From NCBI RefSeq assembly GCF_000214705.1, contig NC_015573.1, positions 260,501-324,500 of the forward strand: 64,000 nucleotides of DNA. Direction: 5' to 3'. Shown here piece after piece: positions 59,173 to 64,000 of the stretch. Both the position numbers and the translations under genes were made by a program. The notes beneath the pieces are model-generated. The model saw only the letters and a program-made list of their open reading frames with translations, ran no database searches and had not been told where the DNA came from. This DNA is from Desulfofundulus kuznetsovii DSM 6115 (GTDB taxonomy: Bacteria; Bacillota; Desulfotomaculia; Desulfotomaculales; Desulfovirgulaceae). Numbering within the stretch: the stretch's first letter is position 1; the number at the start of each line of letters is the position of its first letter.

Positions 59173-59913
59173 ATGGAAAAGCTGATTGAAGAAATTATTT
59201 CCCGGGTGGTAAATAACCACCGGGGCAAAACCGGCTACCGCACTCCTCTGGTGGGTTTTGCCCGGGCCGGTGATCCCGGATTTGCTAAATTAAAGGAAGT
59301 GGTCGGTCCCGGCCATTTGCTGCCGCAGGACTTGCTGCCGGGTGCCCGCTCCGTGGTGGCCTTTTTCCTGCCCTTTACTCCGGAACTGGTGAAAATCCAC
59401 CGCCGGGATCCTTACGTGAGCCGCCGGTGGGCGGAGGCCTACATTGAAACAAACCAGTTGATCGGCGAAACATGCCGTGTGCTGGCCCGGGAACTGGAAG
59501 ACCGCGGGGTAAAGGCCGCCTGGTGTGAGCCCACCCATAATTTTGACCCGGTGGCCCTGGTGTCTTTCTGGTCCCACAAACATATAGCCTGCCTTTGCGG
59601 GCTGGGTACCTTCGGGCTGCACCACATGCTCATCACCCCGTCCGGGTGTGCCGGCCGCCTGGGGAGCCTGGTGGTGGACGTGGACCTTTCCCCTAACCCG
59701 CCGGCTGCCGGGGAGAACTGCCTGTACCGGCGGGAGGGATCCTGCACGGCCTGTGTAAAGCTCTGCCCCACCGGGGCGTTGAGTGTGGAGGGGCTGGACA
59801 AAGAGAAATGTTACCGGCGCCTTCTGGAGGTGGACGCTTACTACACCGACCTCGGCCTTTGCGACGTTTGCGGCAAATGCGCCACCGGCCCCTGCGCCCT
59901 GGGGGTGCCGTGA
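59173..59913 (+). CDS. QueG-like 4Fe-4S reductase-family protein
   Basis: 246 residues; GGGGAGG lies 7 nt before ATG 59173. The N-terminal domain is like epoxyqueuosine reductase (LPGARSVVAFFLPFTPELV, SRRWAEAYIETNQLIGETCR, HKHIACLCGLGTFGLHHMLI). Two Fe-S motifs follow: SCTACVKLCPTGAL and LCDVCGKCATGPC. It is shorter than QueG (about 380 residues) and lacks its C-terminal repeats, so the substrate may differ. Confidence 0.78.
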   Translation: MEKLIEEIISRVVNNHRGKTGYRTPLVGFARAGDPGFAKLKEVVGPGHLLPQDLLPGARSVVAFFLPFTPELVKIHRRDPYVSRRWAEAYIETNQLIGETCRVLARELEDRGVKAAWCEPTHNFDPVALVSFWSHKHIACLCGLGTFGLHHMLITPSGCAGRLGSLVVDVDLSPNPPAAGENCLYRREGSCTACVKLCPTGALSVEGLDKEKCYRRLLEVDAYYTDLGLCDVCGKCATGPCALGVP

Positions 59914-59986
59914 CATGGGCGATGGTTCGTTCGCGACGAGAGAAGAGCGCTGCGAAAAGGTGCGGCAGGATTTGGCAACAGGTAAA

Positions 59987-60233
59987 TATTCAGTAAAACC
60001 GTTATGACGAGGATGCGGCGCTGTCCGGAGCGAACGACGCAGCACACGCCGTTAACAGCACCCGGTGAACCCAGCACTCACCGGCAAAGATGATCATTCC
60101 AGGGCAAATGCAAAAGGCAGTAGAAAATTTGGCCTTCGCAGAATGGCTTACTCAGTGATTGCTGGACGGCCCGAAGCGAGCCGCGGTGCTGTCGGCGCGT
60201 GACAGCGCCGCATCCAACCGGGTTCACTGAATA
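59987..60233 (-). repeat. MITE-like inverted-repeat element, copy D
   Basis: 247 bp in the orientation of copy B. The outer ends are the clearest of the four: GTAAATATTCAGT-type sequence on both sides (left GGTAAATATTCAGT, right ACTGAATATTTACGG). The interior is shortened and contains CCCAGCACTCACCGG, a piece of the other hairpin family, at 60066. It fills most of the 494-bp gap before the thiolase. Confidence 0.82.
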
Positions 60234-60407
60234 TTTACGGTTATTAAAACTTTAAGGGCCGGGCGAATGAAGAAAACCCTGCCCGTTTTTTTTCTTCCTG
60301 GTACTGTTGTTGCATGAATTTTTAGAATTAAAATACTGGTGCAAAAACCGCCCGGCGGGCGAATAAACCGTATTTGGGGGAGTAATAACGAGGGGGAGTT
60401 GAAGAAT

Positions 60408-61454
60408 ATGCAGGACGTGGTAATAGTTGCGGCTGCGCGAACGGCCATCGGTGACTTTGGCGGTGCCTTCAGGAACATGCTTTCCCACCAGCTGGCCGTT
60501 CCGGTAATTCAAGAAGTGTTAAGGCGGGCGGGCATAGCAGGGGATATGGTAGATGAAGTGATCCTGGGGAATTGCGTCCAGCGTTCCGACGAACCCAACG
60601 TGGCCAGGACGGCGGCCCTGGTGGCCGGTTTGCCGGTGCAGGTCACGGGTATGACCATCCAGCGCCAGTGTTCCTCTGCGATGCAGGCCATTGTTTCCGG
60701 CTACCAGCAAATCGCCACCGGTGATTCGGAAATTGTGGTGGCCGGGGGTACCGAGTCCATGAGTTCCGCCCCCTATGTGCTGAAGGGCGCCCGCTGGGGT
60801 CAGCGCCTGCAGCATGGTGAAATGACCGATGCTCTCTGGGAGACTTTGACTGACCCCATCCACCGCATTCTTATGGGTGAAACGGCCGAAAGGCTGGCGG
60901 ACAAATACGGGATCACCCGGGAGGAACAGGACGAGATTGCCCTGCGCAGCCACCAGAACGCCTGCCGGGCCATTGAAGAAGGGCGTTTTAAGGAGGAAAT
61001 TGTCCCGGTGGCCGTACCGCAGCGCAAAGGGCCCCCCAAGGTGGTGGACAGGGACGAACACCCCCGCCCGGACGTGACCATGGAAAAGCTGGCCCAGCTT
61101 CCTCCGGTTTTCCGCAAGAACGGTACGGTTACGGCCGGCAACGCCTCGGGGCTCAACGACGGCGCAGCGGCGGTGTTGCTCATGTCCGCGTCTAAAGCCG
61201 GGGAGCTGGGTTTAAAGCCCATGGCCCGCATTGTCAGTTTCGCCCGGGCCGGGGTGGAGCCGGACCTGATGGGTTACGGGCCGGTGCCGGCCATCCGCAA
61301 GGCACTCAAGAGAGCCGGTCTTACCCTGGGAGATATCCAGTTGATTGAATTAAACGAAGCCTTTGCCGCCCAGTATCTGGCCTGCGAAAAGCTATTGGAA
61401 TTAAACCGGGAGGTAGAAAACAGCTTCTTCCCTTGTAATAATTATCCCAAATAG
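60408..61454 (+). pseudogene. Acetyl-CoA acetyltransferase (thiolase), C-terminus lost
   Basis: 348 residues from ATG 60408 (GAGGGGGAG 9 nt upstream). Thiolase features: VVIVAAARTAIGDFGGAF, catalytic Cys in [57 protein letters not shown] and ELNEAFAAQYLACEKL. After ELNRE (about 61412) the sequence no longer matches: the GHPxGxxGAR and CxGxG regions with the catalytic His and second Cys are missing, about 40-45 residues. An IS607-type element begins here. The truncated product should be inactive. Confidence 0.85.
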
Positions 61455-61506
61455 GTATTGCCAAACAACACTGTCTGATATAAGTTAATATCAGGCGGTG
61501 ATTTTT

Positions 61507-62163
61507 ATGAAGCTATATACAATAAGCGAGTTTGCCGAAAAACTTGGTGTCAGCGTATCAACGCTCCGCGCTTGGGATAAAGAGGGTAAACTGGTTGCTT
61601 TACGTACACCAACCAACAAGCGAAGGTATACTGAAGAGATGCTCTACCGGGCACTGGGCATAAAGAACCGCCAGGAGCCAAAGAAAATCGTTTTATACGC
61701 CCGGGTGTCATCAGCCGGCCAGAAACCGGACCTGGAAAACCAGCTTAAGTACCTGAAGGATTTTGCCGCCGGCAGGGGGCTGACCGTGGACGAAATACTT
61801 GCCGACGTCGGCTCCGCCCTCAATTATAAGCGCAAGAATTTCCTGAAGCTGTGCGGCATGGTCACCCGGGGAGAAGTCAAAACTGTTATCGTTGCTCACA
61901 AGGACTGCCTGGTGCGGTTCGGCTTTGAATTTTTTGAAGACCTGTTTGCCAAGTTCGGCTGCGAAATACTGGTGGTCAACAAAGCCGAAGACATGTCCCC
62001 GGCCCAGGAGTTGACCGAAGACCTGATCAGCATCGTCCAGCACTTCGCGGCCAGGTTGTACGGCCAGAGGACATATAAGGCGCGAAAGCTCACCAGAACC
62101 GTCCGGGAGGCGCTGAAAGATGCAGCAGACAGTAAGGCAGAAGAGCCTGCCGCTGAACAATGA
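61507..62163 (+). CDS. tnpA: IS607-family serine recombinase TnpA
   Basis: 218 residues; AGGCGGTG lies 8 nt before ATG 61507 (GTG 61498 in frame). The N-terminal MerR-like HTH (LYTISEFAEKLGVSVSTLRA) is followed by the resolvase domain with the nucleophile Ser in VLYARVSSAGQ and later LSIVQHFAARLYGQRTYKAR-like helix. It overlaps tnpB by 44 nt. Confidence 0.93.
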   Translation: MKLYTISEFAEKLGVSVSTLRAWDKEGKLVALRTPTNKRRYTEEMLYRALGIKNRQEPKKIVLYARVSSAGQKPDLENQLKYLKDFAAGRGLTVDEILADVGSALNYKRKNFLKLCGMVTRGEVKTVIVAHKDCLVRFGFEFFEDLFAKFGCEILVVNKAEDMSPAQELTEDLISIVQHFAARLYGQRTYKARKLTRTVREALKDAADSKAEEPAAEQ

Positions 62164-63553
62164 GAAGTGGGCCAGGATAACTGAAACTGCCGAAGCATAT
62201 GCCCGGCAGAAGGACACCTTCCTGGTGGAGTACGGGCATGTAAAATACCTGCACTATCTGGGCGAAAAGCGCAAGCTGCGGGACGAACTGGTTTCCACCG
62301 GTTTCGTCAGTCCCTTTGGCTTGCAGGCCCGGCAGTGGAAGCTGGCCCTGGAAGATGCTCTTTACACCCTGGAGAGGCAGTGGGAGGCCGCCGTTGTCGA
62401 AGTCAAAGAGCGCCTTTACCGCCACGAAGGGCTGACCGATGAAGAAAAGCACTACGCCTTCTGGTTGCTGTACAGGCACGAGAAGCACAGCCGCAACTGG
62501 AAACGCATCCAGGCGGTCTTCACCGGTGAAGATATTGTCAGCGAAGAGATAAAGCTGGACGCGGGAGGCCGCGCCAGGGTGAGAAAGTACTTAAAGCGTA
62601 CCTTCCGGCGCGTTCTGGGCAGAAAGCCCCGGGTCAAGAAGGCCCGCAGCTTCACCGTCGACCAGCAGATGTACCGGGTTTTCACCAGTGAAAAGCGGCA
62701 GTACATTGCTGTAGCAACTCTAACTCCCGGCGAGAGGGTGATCATCCCGCTGGCTGGCGTGCACGCCATAGAAGGCAACGTGCGGGTGGTTCTGATTCCC
62801 GAAGAAAACTGCGTGGAAATCCACCTGACCAGGGAACCGCGGACTTTCCCGCCTGGTGAGGGAGAAGCGGGCATCGACCTGGGCGTGACTGAGGTGTTCA
62901 CCGACGACACGGGCAAAAAATACCGGCCCGAATACGGTGAGGCCCTGCAGGAAATGTCCGACCATATCCTGGACAAGAGCCGGAAGCGCGGCAAGCTGTG
63001 GGCGCTGCGCCGGAAGTTCCTCGAACAGGACCCGAACAAGGCCCGGCGGATCTTAAAACACAACCTGGGCCTTACCAAGCAAACCAAAAGAAACAAAAAA
63101 TACCGAACCAGGTGCGAGAACGAAATCAACCGGGCGTTTAACGAATTCTACAAAGAACGCCGGCCGAAGATAATTGCCTACGAAGACCTTGCCCATCTGC
63201 GCGGGAAGGCCGGGAGCAGGGGTCTCTCCCGCAAGGTGAGCGGCTGGCAGCGCAGCATCATCAAAGAGCGGCTGGGATATAAAAATTACATTTACTCCGC
63301 CACCGACCCCGGTCCAGTGAACGCGGCGTACTCCAGCCAGACGTGTCCCGTGTGCGGGTGGGTGGACGCGAAGAACCGCCACGGGGACGTTTTCAAATGC
63401 CAAAAATGCGGTTTTACATGCGACGCTGACCAGGTTTCGGGCATAAACCTGAAGATGAGATTGCACGATGAAGAAATAACCCGGTATATGCCATATAAGA
63501 AAGTAAAAGAACTTTTACTCCAGCGTTATTATCAGAAACAGCAAGCCAATTAA
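62120..63553 (+). CDS. tnpB: TnpB, IS607-associated RNA-guided nuclease
   Basis: 477 residues. TnpB proteins use an omega (right-end) RNA to cut DNA and help element retention; ancestors of Cas12. RuvC residues are present: Asp in GIDLGVTEVFTDD (near 253), Glu in IIAYEDLAHLRG (near 355), Asp in CDADQVSGINLKMR (near 435). The zinc ribbon is TCPVCGWVDAKN ... KCQKCGFTC. All catalytic positions are intact, so it is likely active. The start overlaps tnpA. Confidence 0.93.
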   Translation: MQQTVRQKSLPLNNEKWARITETAEAYARQKDTFLVEYGHVKYLHYLGEKRKLRDELVSTGFVSPFGLQARQWKLALEDALYTLERQWEAAVVEVKERLYRHEGLTDEEKHYAFWLLYRHEKHSRNWKRIQAVFTGEDIVSEEIKLDAGGRARVRKYLKRTFRRVLGRKPRVKKARSFTVDQQMYRVFTSEKRQYIAVATLTPGERVIIPLAGVHAIEGNVRVVLIPEENCVEIHLTREPRTFPPGEGEAGIDLGVTEVFTDDTGKKYRPEYGEALQEMSDHILDKSRKRGKLWALRRKFLEQDPNKARRILKHNLGLTKQTKRNKKYRTRCENEINRAFNEFYKERRPKIIAYEDLAHLRGKAGSRGLSRKVSGWQRSIIKERLGYKNYIYSATDPGPVNAAYSSQTCPVCGWVDAKNRHGDVFKCQKCGFTCDADQVSGINLKMRLHDEEITRYMPYKKVKELLLQRYYQKQQAN

Positions 63554-63953
63554 TCCTTTATTCTCCTGGGATGTTCCCGGGAAAGGGCAGGGGCTGGCCC
63601 GGTGGGAGAAAGCTCCGACGGAACGTGCGCTGGCTGGCAGTGGCGCACGCGAAGCGGGCTTTAACGATGAGGTTTCCTTTGGGGGACTGAGCACTGCCGG
63701 GTAGCCGTGCACTGGGGTGTACGGGAAACGGCATTCCGGTCGGCCAAACCGTCCCTGTCCTTCAGGTGGGAGCCCAGCACTCAACACGGAAGTTGAGTGT
63801 TACGATGGGTGTTGAGTGCTGGGGCGATAAAACCACTCCGCCGTTTGGAAGCCGTCAGGCTGGATAAAGACGGTGGGCCTGTGAGTCTGCCGGATGACGT
63901 ACCGGTTTGGCGGTGACTGTTTCGGGCGGGACTCCAGAAGCCCGTGGTCCGCC
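63554..63953 (+). ncRNA. Candidate omega (right-end) RNA region of the IS607 element
   Basis: GC-rich non-coding sequence after tnpB with several short inverted repeats (CCCGGGAA, GGCTGGCAGTGGCG, GCCGTGCACTGG) and a late hairpin-like block CAGAAGCCCGTGGTCCGCC ... GGGCAGGTGGGGG near 63935-63955. In known elements the guide RNA starts near the tnpB 3' end and runs to the right end, where the guide begins. Boundaries are not determinable here, and a hairpin repeat (63773-63823) interrupts it. Confidence 0.35.
63773..63823. repeat. Hairpin element, CCCAGCACTCAACAC family, copy 2
   Basis: 15-bp perfect stem: CCCAGCACTCAACAC (63773-63787) with GTGTTGAGTGCTGGG (63809-63823). The loop GGAAGTTGAGTGTTACGATGG resembles that of the 41154 copy and contains a second partial copy of the arm. 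Confidence 0.8.
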
Positions 63954-64000
63954 TGCCCCGTCAGCCGGGCAGGTGGGGGTACCCGGCCTCTCGGAGAGCG

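Larger units (their letters stand above)
61414..63553 (+). mobile_element. IS607-type element (tnpA-tnpB), right end unresolved
   Basis: Serine-recombinase tnpA overlapping an RNA-guided-nuclease-type tnpB is the IS607 layout. The left boundary is set by loss of thiolase homology near 61413 (within GGGAGG). IS607 elements make no target duplication, so the right end cannot be read off. It must lie beyond the tnpB stop, and thiolase sequence has not resumed by 64000. Confidence 0.72.

Noticed and set aside
57342-59228. 628-codon open frame on the minus strand under the helicase and SWIM genes
   Set aside because: It covers the ends of several well-supported plus-strand genes and has no family features; high GC makes such antisense frames common.

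Overview
The window looks like chromosomal DNA of an anaerobic, GC-rich clostridial Firmicute, most like the Desulfotomaculum/Desulfofundulus/Pelotomaculum group (an inference; no rRNA or other decisive marker is present). Support comes from the high GC with strong GGAGG ribosome sites and many GTG/TTG starts, S-layer-homology proteins, anaerobic cofactor enzymes (radical SAM proteins, ThiC paralogues, a short hybrid cluster protein), selenium and arsenic genes, and many intrinsic terminators.

Layout. 1-7.3 kb: a fused FadN-type beta-oxidation enzyme (minus strand, cut by the window edge, with a FadR-like operator), a LysE-family exporter with an expanded loop, the AmmeMemoRadiSam set (a MEMO/AMMECR1 fusion plus its radical SAM partner) and hflX. 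7.3-9 kb: a degenerate ImmA/IrrE-like protein and two Xre regulators. 9-19 kb: four large secreted or S-layer-associated proteins that share home-made modules. 19-28 kb: a repeat-rich accessory island with at least six Rpn/PD-(D/E)XK nuclease-family genes or remnants, tandem duplication, mosaic 3' ends, and an IS1634-type insertion that splits one Rpn gene and leaves a 5-bp target duplication. 28-29.6 kb: an FAH-family enzyme and a DUF6125-like protein. 29.7-36.3 kb: a cobalamin riboswitch and terminator controlling two ThiC paralogues, an O-methyltransferase, a DUF2284 protein and a B12-binding radical SAM enzyme. This reads as an anaerobic benzimidazole (bza) operon making the lower ligand of a cobamide. 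36.4-41.1 kb: an MFS transporter, a PadR regulator, a WtpA-like binding protein, a TSUP permease, an HMA-like protein and a DUF2703 protein. 41.7-46.4 kb: an arsenic/metal-type cluster (two ACR3-type carriers, an ArsP-type permease, a CxxC thioredoxin, a DGC-domain protein). 46.4-52.8 kb: Fe-S and radical SAM proteins, a selenium YedE/YedF pair, a split permease and a second PadR. 53-60 kb: hybrid cluster protein, SWI2/SNF2 helicase with SWIM partner, and a QueG-like Fe-S protein. 60.4-64 kb: a thiolase truncated by an IS607-type tnpA/tnpB element.

Two repeat families tie the window together. One is a ~300-bp MITE-like element (four copies) with terminal inverted repeats near TAAATATTCAGT. 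The other is a 28-bp motif (seven copies) placed at gene 3' ends just before terminators, which twice supplies the stop codon of the preceding gene. A third, smaller family is a 15-bp-stem hairpin built on CCCAGCACTCAACAC. I saw no tRNA, rRNA or CRISPR array.

How the genes work together: the strongest functional unit is the riboswitch-controlled bza operon. Its content predicts 5-methoxy-6-methylbenzimidazole as product, with cobamide levels feeding back on transcription. The 41.7-46.4 kb genes form a second unit for arsenic or related metalloid efflux, with AT-rich palindromes inside their promoters suggesting one shared repressor. The AmmeMemoRadiSam genes are a conserved system whose reaction is, to my knowledge, unknown.
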